From positions 1 through 30,769 of the forward strand of contig JAZTXM010000010.1 of NCBI GenBank assembly GCA_045636425.1: a DNA stretch of 30,769 nt. Reading direction: 5' to 3'. Source of the DNA: UMGS1883 sp045636425. Lineage in GTDB: Bacteria; Bacillota; Clostridia; UMGS1883. The notes below the pieces were generated by a model. It was not told the DNA's origin. It ran no database searches and saw only the letters and a list, made by a program, of their open reading frames with translations. This document shows, piece by piece, positions 1-7,855 of the stretch. How positions within the stretch are numbered: position 1 is the first letter of the stretch; every line of letters starts with the position of its first letter. The translations under genes and the position numbers were made by a program.

Positions 1-1113
1 CAAAACTATACCTACACACACATCTGCCGAGGTGCAGAAGGTGTTGAAGAAAAGAAGATTGACGTAATTTCAAAATGTGTTAATCCATACACCGATTTTG
101 ATGCATACCTCGCACTGGCAGAAAACAAGGATTTCCGGTTTGTTATTTCCAACACCACTGAGGCAGGTATTGCATACTGTGAATCAGACAAGCCTGAATT
201 ATGCGCAAATGTTTCATTCCCGGCAAAGGTTACCATGCTTCTCAAACGCCGTTTTGAACTGGGTCTTGACGGTTTTGTATTCCTCCCCTGTGAGCTTATT
301 GACAAAAACGGTGCAGTACTTAAAAAGGTAATTCTTCAGTATGCAGACCTTTGGAATCTGGGTGATGATTTCAAGGCATGGGTTGAAAAGGAAAATATCT
401 TCTGCAACACACTTGTTGACAGAATTAACACAGGTTATCCCAAGGATGAGAAGATTGACCTTGGCTATGAGGATAACATGCTTAATACCTCCGAGTATTT
501 CCATTTGTGGGTTATTGACGGCTACAAGGAGCTTTGCAAAGAGATTCCTTTTGATAAATGCGACCTTAACGTAATCGTTACCGATAATCTTGAAATGTAT
601 CGCACAAGAAAGGTAAGAATCCTTAACGGTGCACATACATCACTTGTTCCATACGCACTTTTGGAGGGCTTTGATACGGTTAAGTCATGCGTAGATGATG
701 AAAAAATGAGAGATCATATCAAAAAGTGCGTGTTTGATGAAATCATCCCCACTCTTGACCTTCCCAAAGAAGAGCTTATTGAATATGCTGAGAGCGTAAT
801 CACACGTTTCTCCAACCCCTACATAAAGCATTATCTTTCATCTATTGCACTTAATTCCGTAAGTAAATTCAAGGTAAGAGTTCTTCCCTCAATCCTTGAG
901 TATATCAAGCGTTATGATAAGATGCCCGAAACCCTCATCTTCTCATTTGCAAAGCTTCTTGACTTCTACAGAACTGATATGACAAACGACGATAAAGACG
1001 TTTGTGAATTTATGAAAACAGCTTCTGTTGAAGAAATTCTTGCAAACAAGTCACTGTGGGATGAGGATCTTACATTCCTCTGTGCGGAGGTAAAGAAGTA
1101 TGTTAATAAATAA
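1..1113 (+). CDS. uxaB: Tagaturonate reductase (altronate oxidoreductase), 5'-truncated by window edge
   Basis: NAD-dependent reduction of D-tagaturonate to D-altronate in the cytoplasmic galacturonate (pectin sugar) pathway. The frame is open from base 1, so about 110 N-terminal residues, including the dinucleotide-binding start of the roughly 480-residue family protein, lie outside the window; 370 residues are visible. Family blocks recalled from E. coli UxaB are clear: SNTTEAGI, a CELID block, TLVDRINTGYP, ILNGAHTSLVP, then NPYIKH and the alpha-helical C-terminal domain typical of long-chain mannitol dehydrogenases. It overlaps the next gene, uxaA, by 14 bases, and that gene's GGAGG site (1086-1090) lies inside this reading frame, so the two are translationally coupled and act on consecutive steps. 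Fructuronate reductase is the main alternative, but the uxaA partner favours UxaB. Confidence 0.93.
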   Translation, partial: QNYTYTHICRGAEGVEEKKIDVISKCVNPYTDFDAYLALAENKDFRFVISNTTEAGIAYCESDKPELCANVSFPAKVTMLLKRRFELGLDGFVFLPCELIDKNGAVLKKVILQYADLWNLGDDFKAWVEKENIFCNTLVDRINTGYPKDEKIDLGYEDNMLNTSEYFHLWVIDGYKELCKEIPFDKCDLNVIVTDNLEMYRTRKVRILNGAHTSLVPYALLEGFDTVKSCVDDEKMRDHIKKCVFDEIIPTLDLPKEELIEYAESVITRFSNPYIKHYLSSIALNSVSKFKVRVLPSILEYIKRYDKMPETLIFSFAKLLDFYRTDMTNDDKDVCEFMKTASVEEILANKSLWDEDLTFLCAEVKKYVNK

Positions 1114-2470
1114 TCTTGACAATGTTGAAATCAACCTTGAAGACGGTCATAAATACGCACGTTTTGACATTAAAGAGGGCGAAAATATTATAAAGTACGG
1201 TCAGCCCATAGGCCACGCTATATGTGACATTAAAAAGGGCGACCATGTACATACGCACAACATGAAAACCAACCTTTCCGGCGAGCTTGAATACACCTAT
1301 GAGCCGGGTGAGGTTAAGCGTGATAAAATTTCCACCGACCGCACATTTATGGGTTACAGACGCAGCGACGGAAGCGTGGGAATCAGAAACGATGTATGGA
1401 TTATTCCGACTGTTGGATGCGTAAATTCCCAGGCAAAGGTTATTGCCGAAAAAACAGGTGCAAAGACATTTACACATCCTTTCGGATGCTCACAGCTTGG
1501 TGATGACCACGAAACCACCCAGCTTGTCCTTAAAGGACTTATAAAGCACCCCAATGCAGGCGGCGTTCTTGTACTGGGGCTTGGCTGTGAAAACAATAAT
1601 ATTGACCTTTTCAAGAAGGTTCTCGGTACATGGGATGAGAATCACGTGAAATTCCTCAACGCACAGGACGCAGGCGATGAAATTCAGGAAGGAATTGCAA
1701 TTGTAAAAGAATTGCAGAAGCGTGCCGAAAAAATGCAGCGTGAGCCGATAAGCATTTCCGAGCTTAAAATAGGACTTAAATGTGGCGGAAGCGACGGTTA
1801 CAGCGGAATCACCGCAAACCCCCTTGTAGGAAGGCTTTCCGATCTGCTCATTTCAATGGGCGGAAGCTGTGTGCTTACAGAAGTGCCCGAAATGTTCGGG
1901 GCAGAGCATCTTCTGATGAAACGCTGCAAGAATGAAGAAATTTTCGACAAAACGGTTTCCCTTATCAACAACTTCAAGCAGTACTTTATCCGCCACAATC
2001 AGGTGGTATATGAAAACCCCTCCCCCGGTAACAAGGCAGGCGGAATTACAACTCTTGAGGAAAAATCCCTCGGTTGTGTGCAAAAGGGCGGTTTATCCGA
2101 GGTTGTAGACGTGCTTGACTATGGTGACATACTTCAAGAAAACGGGCTTTCACTTCTTAACGGTCCGGGAAATGACATTGTGGCAGTTACAAACCTCACT
2201 GCATGCGGTGTACATATGATTCTCTTTACCACAGGCAGAGGCACTCCCCTTGGTGCACCCGTTCCCACAATTAAGGTTGCAACAAACCATTCCTTAGCTG
2301 AGAGAAAGGCGAATTGGATTGACTTTGATGCAAGCCCTATGCTGGATGGAATTGACCCAACCGAATCACTTCTTGACTACTGCATAGAGGTGGCAAACGG
2401 CAAGCAGGCAAAAAATGAAATCAATAAATGCGAGGAAATTTCCATATTTAAGGACGGCGTGGTACTGTAA
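1100..2470 (+). CDS. uxaA: Altronate dehydratase
   Basis: Dehydrates D-altronate to 2-keto-3-deoxygluconate, the step after UxaB in galacturonate breakdown. The 456-residue protein has the family layout: an N-terminal SAF-like domain (about residues 1-75, with a GDHVHTHN motif) followed by the UxaA/GarD dehydratase body with GCSQLGDD, VLGLGCENN, LKCGGSDGYSGI and GRGTPLGAPVPTIK motifs. The ATG lies inside the end of uxaB, 9 bases after a GGAGG box. It is slightly shorter than the roughly 495-residue E. coli enzyme, within family range. The operon ends here, because a strong hairpin begins five bases after the stop. No regulator of the hexuronate genes is visible in the window. Confidence 0.95.
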   Translation: MLINNLDNVEINLEDGHKYARFDIKEGENIIKYGQPIGHAICDIKKGDHVHTHNMKTNLSGELEYTYEPGEVKRDKISTDRTFMGYRRSDGSVGIRNDVWIIPTVGCVNSQAKVIAEKTGAKTFTHPFGCSQLGDDHETTQLVLKGLIKHPNAGGVLVLGLGCENNNIDLFKKVLGTWDENHVKFLNAQDAGDEIQEGIAIVKELQKRAEKMQREPISISELKIGLKCGGSDGYSGITANPLVGRLSDLLISMGGSCVLTEVPEMFGAEHLLMKRCKNEEIFDKTVSLINNFKQYFIRHNQVVYENPSPGNKAGGITTLEEKSLGCVQKGGLSEVVDVLDYGDILQENGLSLLNGPGNDIVAVTNLTACGVHMILFTTGRGTPLGAPVPTIKVATNHSLAERKANWIDFDASPMLDGIDPTESLLDYCIEVANGKQAKNEINKCEEISIFKDGVVL

Positions 2471-2474
2471 AACA

Positions 2475-2534
2475 AATAGCATATAAAACAACGCGGAGCA
2501 GGAAATCCTGCTCCGCGTTGTTTTATATGCTATT
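2475..2534. terminator. Shared bidirectional terminator, 28-bp perfect stem
   Basis: Left arm 2475-2502 and right arm 2507-2534 are exact reverse complements around a 4-base loop (AAAT). The GC-rich core (positions 2490-2502) is flanked by A-rich and T-rich arms, so it can work in both directions: for uxaA on the plus strand and for the convergent SLH-protein gene on the minus strand, whose TAA stop (2533-2535) lies within the right arm. Confidence 0.92.
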
Positions 2535-4251
2535 ATTCATATTTTGTCCAGTCGATATTTTCCGTAAGCGAAGTCCACTTTTCATAAACGCGGTTCTTCA
2601 TATTATAGTCATGACCGTTTGTAGCTTCCTGTACGGGAATGTAATACCATGCAGACTCATCGCTGTTGTCAGACCATTTCTTCATTGTGTCAAGCAAATC
2701 ATCAGAGGTCTCGGGTACACGATTCAGCACTCTGTTAATCAAAGTCATTGCTTCTGCACGGGTGATAAATCTATCAGGTCTGAATGTATTATCTTCATAG
2801 CCTCTTATCCAGCCGTATTCTGCTGCTTCATAAATTTCTTTCTCTGCCCAGTGTCCTGCAACGTCTGTAAATTTATTAACTGCTTTAAGGTCAGCGTCTG
2901 CAAATCTTGCACAGATTGCAGCAAATTCAGCTCGTGTAATAAATGCATTGGGGTCAAAGCTGTCTGCATTTCTTCCGTTTACAACGCCAAGCTTTGCCAT
3001 AGTTGAAATAGCTGTGTTGTACCAATCTAAAATTTCCACATCACTGAAATTGTTTTCGTGTGTGAGATTCATATTTCTTTCATTTTCTTTAAGCAGTCTG
3101 AAGAATATTGTTGTCACTTCAGCACGGGTGATATTATTGTTAGGTCTTACATCTCCTTCAGGGTAACCTACAATATATGCAAAGTGATCATCGCCGTTAA
3201 GACTTTCGGGAGTATCGTAACCGCTACCTGCGAGGCCGTTATCTACAACCCAGCCTGCATATACAGTTGTATCTTTAGTCATTTTTACTTCGGTTACTCT
3301 CTGGGTAAGCTCCTTATCAAGATACCAGCCCTCAAAGATGTAGCCTTCCTTCTTGGGAACCTTTGTCAGCTTAACTTCTGTGTTTCTTGTATAGGTTTCT
3401 TTGTCGATAGCTTCCCCGCCATTGGTTTCATATGTAAGGGTGTATCTTGATACACCGCCGCTACCGCCGGGTGAGGGGGTGTAAATGTCTGCTTCATGGT
3501 AACCGTATCCTTCGTGTTTTACCCTCAAAGTAAGATCATCAGCTTTGTTTTCTTCTCCAAGTGTTTGGTTATCAAAGGTAACCGTTGACCAAGCTATCAT
3601 ATTAACTTCTAATTTATGCTTTCCTACTTCTGTATATTTTGCCGCACCATTAAGGTCAAAGGTAAGATCGGATAAATACCCATCATTATCATTAGTCAAA
3701 TCTCTTCGAAGTTCTTCTACTGTAATGGGATCTCTTTGCTCAAATTTAACTTTAATATTACCAGAGTTAACTTCTCTTTCTAATTTTTTTTCAACAAAAA
3801 AGCCATCATTATCATCTGTCAAATCACCTGCATTTGCCGCATCCTCCACAGTAACACCGGGATGAGTTATAGTAACCTCTATCGTCGTTGTTACAAGGGC
3901 TCTGTCAAATTCAGCTTCAGCATCGTCATCATCTGAAAGAATACTATTAATAAAGCCGTCGTCTTCGTCTGCGCTGTCTTTAAAAAATTTTCTTACCTTT
4001 TCCATATCAAGAGTCGCCGTAAAATCAGCATCTACTCCGCCTGATACAAATGGCGCAGATATAACAGAAGAAGTAATAGTAACAGGCATACCATCAATTG
4101 TAAAGAACGGATCGGTATTTTCGTCTTTTGGGGTCCCGTCTTCATGGGAAAAAAGTGAATTCACATAGTGCTTAACCGTAGCCGCCGATACTGTTGTAAA
4201 CACTGAAAATACCATCATCAATGTCAATACAACGCTTAAAAACTTTTTCAT
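2533..4251 (-). CDS. Secreted SLH-domain surface protein with an InlB-type repeat
   Basis: An exported cell-wall-attached protein of 572 residues. It starts with a signal peptide (Lys-Lys, hydrophobic core, VSA-A cleavage near residue 24). An acidic region follows with three short Asp-rich motifs (DEDDGF, DDNDGF, NDNDGY near residues 96, 147 and 188). Then comes one Listeria-Bacteroides/InlB B-type repeat near residues 275-340 (YETNGG ... GYIFEGWY ... YAGW), and three SLH modules fill the last 220 residues (ITRAEVTTIF, ITRAEFAAIC and ITRAEAMTLI motifs). SLH triplets bind pyruvylated secondary wall polymers. The ATG at 4251 is preferred to the in-frame ATG at 4257 because the AAGGAG box (4261-4266) is 9 bases from the former and only 3 from the latter. 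The function of the central region is unknown. The O-acetylation genes just upstream suggest a shared envelope role. Confidence 0.9.
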   Translation of the reverse strand: MKKFLSVVLTLMMVFSVFTTVSAATVKHYVNSLFSHEDGTPKDENTDPFFTIDGMPVTITSSVISAPFVSGGVDADFTATLDMEKVRKFFKDSADEDDGFINSILSDDDDAEAEFDRALVTTTIEVTITHPGVTVEDAANAGDLTDDNDGFFVEKKLEREVNSGNIKVKFEQRDPITVEELRRDLTNDNDGYLSDLTFDLNGAAKYTEVGKHKLEVNMIAWSTVTFDNQTLGEENKADDLTLRVKHEGYGYHEADIYTPSPGGSGGVSRYTLTYETNGGEAIDKETYTRNTEVKLTKVPKKEGYIFEGWYLDKELTQRVTEVKMTKDTTVYAGWVVDNGLAGSGYDTPESLNGDDHFAYIVGYPEGDVRPNNNITRAEVTTIFFRLLKENERNMNLTHENNFSDVEILDWYNTAISTMAKLGVVNGRNADSFDPNAFITRAEFAAICARFADADLKAVNKFTDVAGHWAEKEIYEAAEYGWIRGYEDNTFRPDRFITRAEAMTLINRVLNRVPETSDDLLDTMKKWSDNSDESAWYYIPVQEATNGHDYNMKNRVYEKWTSLTENIDWTKYE

Positions 4252-4314
4252 TAACATTCACTCCTTATAGTGATTATATAAATTTTAATTAATATACCTA
4301 CGTATACACTTTCA

Positions 4315-4343
4315 AGTATACACCGAAAGGAAATAAAAGTCAA
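4315..4343 (-). promoter_or_regulatory. Sigma-A-type promoter of the SLH-protein gene
   Basis: Read on the minus strand, TTGACT (4338-4343) and TATACT (4315-4320) are separated by 17 bases. The predicted start is near 4308, giving a leader of roughly 57 bases. Two GTATAC palindromes (one within the -10 region, the other 8 bases away) flank the predicted start. No clear terminator separates this promoter from the end of the upstream gene at 4390, so read-through from the acetylation genes is possible. Confidence 0.75.
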
Positions 4344-4389
4344 TGTTTTTGTTGGTTCCTATTTCACTTTTTCTGTTACGGCTTTTTTA

Positions 4390-5490
4390 TTATCTCATTG
4401 CCATACTGTTATTAAGGAGGGTGGTGCTGTACATAAAGAGTATATCTTTATTGTCAAAATCTATAAAGCTTCCTAAAAAATCACTTTGTATATATCGAAT
4501 GTCAACCACTGTGATTTTACTGTAACCCGGAGCAAGAAGCGGCGCGAGGGAGCTTCCGTAGGAATCGCGGAAAAGTATAAGTTCCTTGTCGGTTTTGGCA
4601 TTTGGGTTTTCTATGGCAATAAGAGGCGATGAGCCCGAAAGGAACATTTCATACGGGTCTTTTCCGTAGGCTTTATCCATATTATACATATCGCCCTCTT
4701 TTGCCATTCCCGTGTCATAGTATTTCACGATGCAGTTTTCAATAATATCATTCGTAAGATACTTTATGGTATCGGGCTTAAAGGGTAATGCCGACTGCCC
4801 GAGATATACACCGCTGAAAGGATTATCTAATGTTTTCTCACTATACTCTGCCGATGCATCCGCACCCATGCTCTTTGCAATATGGGCGGCTATATCCGTA
4901 ATTTTCTCCTGCCTCCAATGGGAATCTGTTTTATAATAATCATCAAGAGAAAGGAGCGGAAGAACATCAATATATTTCATATAATCCATTCTGCCTTTAA
5001 AGTCCTCTATAAATGCATCATAATCAATAGACAAATATCCATGCTTTTCAGCGAGAAAATAGTTTTTGTCAGGAATTATCGAAAGATAAATGTTTACATT
5101 TTTATCCTTCATATATTTTGTATACAGGTTATCAAATTTCTGCTGAGCATTATCAACCATTTGGGGATTTACGGGGTATTCTATTTTTGAAATATGTCCT
5201 TCCTCGGTGAAAAGTCCGTTATTCTCCATTTTGTTAAACACATATGATGAAAAAACAGCTTTTATGCTTCTGAATCCGTCACGATAGGGGAACTGGTCTG
5301 TTACATACTTTTCAAAATCACGAGTGTAGCTTCCCGAAAAAAGGGTTTCCTTTGTAAGAACGGGCTTTTTTTCAAGCAATCGCCTCTCACTTTCGGAGTA
5401 CTGCGTATGAGGCTTAAAAAAGCAGCTCACGGAAATAGTTCCGACTACAATTGCAAATATAAAAACTGAAATTATATTTTTATGCTTCAT
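4390..5490 (-). CDS. DHHW/AlgJ-like O-acetyltransferase partner protein
   Basis: Probably an extracytoplasmic, membrane-anchored SGNH-like acetyltransferase that works with the adjacent MBOAT protein to O-acetylate an exported polysaccharide. The protein has 366 residues: a signal anchor at residues 5-24, a family-typical region with YSESERRLLEKKP, a DSHW motif at residues 189-192 (Asp and His of the catalytic set) and a nucleophile-type FRDSYGSS motif with Ser310. The start at 5490 is supported by AGGAGG 7 bases upstream; an upstream in-frame extension to 5544 would run back into the previous gene and has no such site. It follows the MBOAT gene by 10 bases, with its ribosome site overlapping the end of that gene. 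The exact polymer acetylated is not shown by sequence. Confidence 0.87.
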   Translation of the reverse strand: MKHKNIISVFIFAIVVGTISVSCFFKPHTQYSESERRLLEKKPVLTKETLFSGSYTRDFEKYVTDQFPYRDGFRSIKAVFSSYVFNKMENNGLFTEEGHISKIEYPVNPQMVDNAQQKFDNLYTKYMKDKNVNIYLSIIPDKNYFLAEKHGYLSIDYDAFIEDFKGRMDYMKYIDVLPLLSLDDYYKTDSHWRQEKITDIAAHIAKSMGADASAEYSEKTLDNPFSGVYLGQSALPFKPDTIKYLTNDIIENCIVKYYDTGMAKEGDMYNMDKAYGKDPYEMFLSGSSPLIAIENPNAKTDKELILFRDSYGSSLAPLLAPGYSKITVVDIRYIQSDFLGSFIDFDNKDILFMYSTTLLNNSMAMR

Positions 5491-5500
5491 AACGCACCTC

Positions 5501-6901
5501 CTAAAATCTGAAATAAAGGAAAGGATTAAATGACCCGTCTGCAAGATATGCCGTGCAAATTACAAGCAGCACAATCGGCACCAATATTTCTAAAATATCA
5601 AGAATAAATCTGTTTTTCATTTTACTGTCTGCATACTTCTTGATTTTTTTCATTGCGGGGGTTGCCCCTACGCACGCAATCAAAAGTACCACAGCGTAGT
5701 TTTTAAAATTGAACCAAAATTCTGCCGACACAAGGGATTTTACCCCTATGCCGAACATTCCTCCTACACGCTCTACGGCATCGCTCATATTTTCGGCACT
5801 GAAAATCATAAAGCTTATTGCCGCAGTAAACAACACATAAATATGTCCGAGCAAAGGGCGCTTTTCAAGCTTTTTGAGGAAGAAAAACTTTTCGAGTGTA
5901 AGGAGTATTCCAAAATACAATCCCCATACAATGAAATTCCATTGTGCACCGTGCCAAAAGCCCGTCAAGAACCATACGGCAAAGATATTAAAGAGCATCC
6001 TTGCCCTCTTTACCCTGTTTCCTCCAAGGGGGATATATACGTAATCCCTAAACCATGTCCCCAGTGAAATATGCCATCTTCGCCAGAATTCCGTTATGCT
6101 TTTTGAAACAAAGGGATAGTTAAAGTTTTCAAGAAATTCAAAGCCAAATATTTTGCCCAATCCTATTGCCATATCGCTGTAGCCTGAAAAATCAAAATAG
6201 ATTTGAAGCATGTATGAAACGACATAGAGCCAGTAATATAAAACCGATAAATCAGCGGATTGGGTGAATGAACTGCATAATTCTCCCAATGTGTTCGCAA
6301 TGAGTATTTTCTTTGAAAGACCTATAACAAACCGACAGCACCCCTCATTAATCTTCTCAAAGCTGTGCTCCCTTTTTTTCAGCATGAGGGCAACATCACG
6401 GTATCTGACAATGGGGCCTGCTATAAGCTGAGGGAAAAGTGCCACGTAAGCCGCAAGGTTAATGGGGTTTTTCTGAGCAGTGGTTTCACCTCTGTACACG
6501 TCCACACTATAGCTTAAAATCTGAAATGTATAAAAGCTTATACCTATGGGAAGTGCCAGTCTTAAAAGAGGTATGCTAAGACCTGTGACGGCATTAAAAT
6601 TTGTTATAAAAAAGTCTGCATATTTAAAATACCCTAGTGCCGCAAGACTTGACAAAACGGATAAGGTAAGAAAAACTTTTGAGATAGGTTTTTCCCTGTA
6701 TCGCTCAATCAAAAGCCCGAACACATACCCCAAAAGCACCGTTGCTATCATCAGAAAAACATACTTCGGCTCTCCCCATCCGTAGAAAAAAAGGCTCGCC
6801 AACAGGAGAGTTGTGTTTTTAAGCGGTCTTGGAGTAAGAAAATACAAAACCAGTGTCAAGGGCAGAAAATAATATAAAAATGCAATGCTTGAAAAGATCA
6901 T
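5501..6901 (-). CDS. MBOAT-family O-acyltransferase (AlgI/PatA/DltB-like)
   Basis: A polytopic membrane acyltransferase of 466 residues that moves acetyl groups across the membrane for O-acetylation of an envelope or secreted glycan. Visible family marks are a hydrophobic start, YFKYADFF, LPIGISFYTFQ, the YFDFSGYSDMAIG block, ITEFWRRWHISL with His277, and GFWHGAQWNF with His317, the usual active-site histidine. Its partner, the DHHW protein, follows directly on the same transcript. In Bacillus, related PatA/PatB pairs acetylate the secondary wall polymer that SLH proteins bind, and an SLH protein lies next in line here; this link is inference. A terminator-type hairpin ends only 17 bases before the ATG, leaving no room for a separate promoter between the two. 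Confidence 0.93.
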   Translation of the reverse strand: MIFSSIAFLYYFLPLTLVLYFLTPRPLKNTTLLLASLFFYGWGEPKYVFLMIATVLLGYVFGLLIERYREKPISKVFLTLSVLSSLAALGYFKYADFFITNFNAVTGLSIPLLRLALPIGISFYTFQILSYSVDVYRGETTAQKNPINLAAYVALFPQLIAGPIVRYRDVALMLKKREHSFEKINEGCCRFVIGLSKKILIANTLGELCSSFTQSADLSVLYYWLYVVSYMLQIYFDFSGYSDMAIGLGKIFGFEFLENFNYPFVSKSITEFWRRWHISLGTWFRDYVYIPLGGNRVKRARMLFNIFAVWFLTGFWHGAQWNFIVWGLYFGILLTLEKFFFLKKLEKRPLLGHIYVLFTAAISFMIFSAENMSDAVERVGGMFGIGVKSLVSAEFWFNFKNYAVVLLIACVGATPAMKKIKKYADSKMKNRFILDILEILVPIVLLVICTAYLADGSFNPFLYFRF

Positions 6902-6918
6902 AACGCTTGCTCCTTATA

Positions 6919-6955
6919 AAAAGGGTTGTAAAAAACTCGCTTTTACAACCCTTTT
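6919..6955 (-). terminator. Hairpin terminator between lipoprotein gene and MBOAT gene
   Basis: Arms 6919-6933 and 6941-6955 are exact 15-base complements (core AAGGGTTGTAAA) around a 7-base loop, with A/T runs on both flanks. On the minus strand the stem runs into a short U tract, then directly into the MBOAT ribosome site. It should end most lipoprotein transcripts; what passes through would supply the acetylation genes. Confidence 0.8.
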
Positions 6956-6972
6956 TTGTTTCAATAACCTGA

Positions 6973-7743
6973 TTATCCCTCTAATGAGGTGGGGCACATT
7001 ACAAAGAATACTTTGTTTCCTACGCTTCCTGTTACCATTTCCTCTGCTGCTACACAAATATTCCATCTGAGATTAGCATTCTTTTTGAGGTTTGAAATAA
7101 AGGCAGATGTATCTGCACCTTCGGGAAGCTCAAAAACATATCCTACAAAAGCAATCGAGCCTATCATGGGTGCAAACATAGCACCTGATTTAAAGCCGGT
7201 AATTTCCGCATTGTCAAAGCCTGAAAGAAGTCCTTCCTCAACGCTCATTGCACCGCCGCTGAATTTAATTGCGGGATTTGCAATAAGAGCTTCTGCAATG
7301 GAAAGTACATCCTTGCCTGAATTTGCCTGCGTTTTAAATGCTGAAAGCAAAGTCTGTCCTAAAGTAGCATCCTGAGGCTTTTCCTCCTCTACAGGAGCCT
7401 TGTTTTCCTCGGGTTTCTTGTCCTCGGAAGGAGCCTTGTCCGCCTGAGGTTTCTTATCCTCGGAAGGAGCCTTGTTTTCCTCAGGCTTCTTGTCCTCGGA
7501 AGGCTTTTTGCTTTCCTCGGGCTTCTTGGTTTCTTCCTTAGATTCTTCCTTTACTTCTTCCTTTGTTTCCTCTTTATCTGACTTATCGTTATCCTCGTCA
7601 TTGGAAACAACATTATCAGTTACATTCTGAGCAGGGGCATTATTTTCCTCTTTGCCGGAATTGCTGTTTGTGGGTTTATCTCCGCATGCAGCAAGAGATG
7701 CCATGATTGAAATTGTTAAAATAAGTGTAAGTAATTTTTTCAT
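6973..7743 (-). CDS. Lipoprotein with charged repeat stalk, C-terminal domain unassigned
   Basis: A 256-residue exported lipoprotein. It begins with a lipoprotein signal ending SLAAC (Cys20), which anchors it to the outer face of the membrane. Residues about 25-125 are a low-complexity Glu/Lys/Pro/Asp stalk containing three 12-residue repeats of the type PSEDKKPEENKA. The last 125 residues form a globular domain with hydrophobic segments (GLLSGFDNAEITGF, FVGYVFELPEGAD, LRWNICVAAEE). This domain resembles, by recollection only, small DUF4358-type lipoproteins of Clostridia; I cannot confirm it. The start at 7743 has AAGGAG 8 bases upstream; the longer in-frame start at 7785 has a non-signal-like basic leader and no such site. 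It is followed by a hairpin terminator. Confidence 0.82.
   Translation of the reverse strand: MKKLLTLILTISIMASLAACGDKPTNSNSGKEENNAPAQNVTDNVVSNDEDNDKSDKEETKEEVKEESKEETKKPEESKKPSEDKKPEENKAPSEDKKPQADKAPSEDKKPEENKAPVEEEKPQDATLGQTLLSAFKTQANSGKDVLSIAEALIANPAIKFSGGAMSVEEGLLSGFDNAEITGFKSGAMFAPMIGSIAFVGYVFELPEGADTSAFISNLKKNANLRWNICVAAEEMVTGSVGNKVFFVMCPTSLEG
7394..7501 (-). repeat. Three tandem 36-bp coding repeats in the lipoprotein stalk
   Basis: Units 7394-7429, 7430-7465 and 7466-7501 are each 36 bases and begin GGAGCCTTG on the plus strand. They encode the 12-residue stalk repeats. The first and third are nearly identical, and the middle one differs at several bases. The in-frame length suggests variation by slippage or recombination. 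Confidence 0.9.
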
Positions 7744-7812
7744 ATTTTTTCTCCTTTTTTGTTTTTTACACCCTTTATACGACATAAATTCAGGTATGGT
7801 TCAAATATTTTA

Positions 7813-7845
7813 AAAAAAGCTGTAAAAAATTTTTACAGCTTTTTT
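7813..7845 (-). terminator. Terminator of the citrate synthase-aconitase-IDH operon
   Basis: Arms 7813-7827 and 7831-7845 pair over 15 bases (core AGCTGTAAAA) around a 3-base loop, with a U run on the minus-strand side. It begins 11 bases after the isocitrate dehydrogenase stop. Confidence 0.85.
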
Positions 7846-7855
7846 AAACGATATT

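Noticed and set aside
4300..4320. Paired GTATAC motifs near the SLH promoter as the same GntR operator found at 13025
   Set aside because: They share only the GTATAC core and lack the flanking ATT/AAT; one is largely the -10 box itself.
7394..7501. 36-bp periodic repeat as a possible CRISPR array
   Set aside because: Units abut without spacers and encode an in-frame peptide repeat within a lipoprotein.
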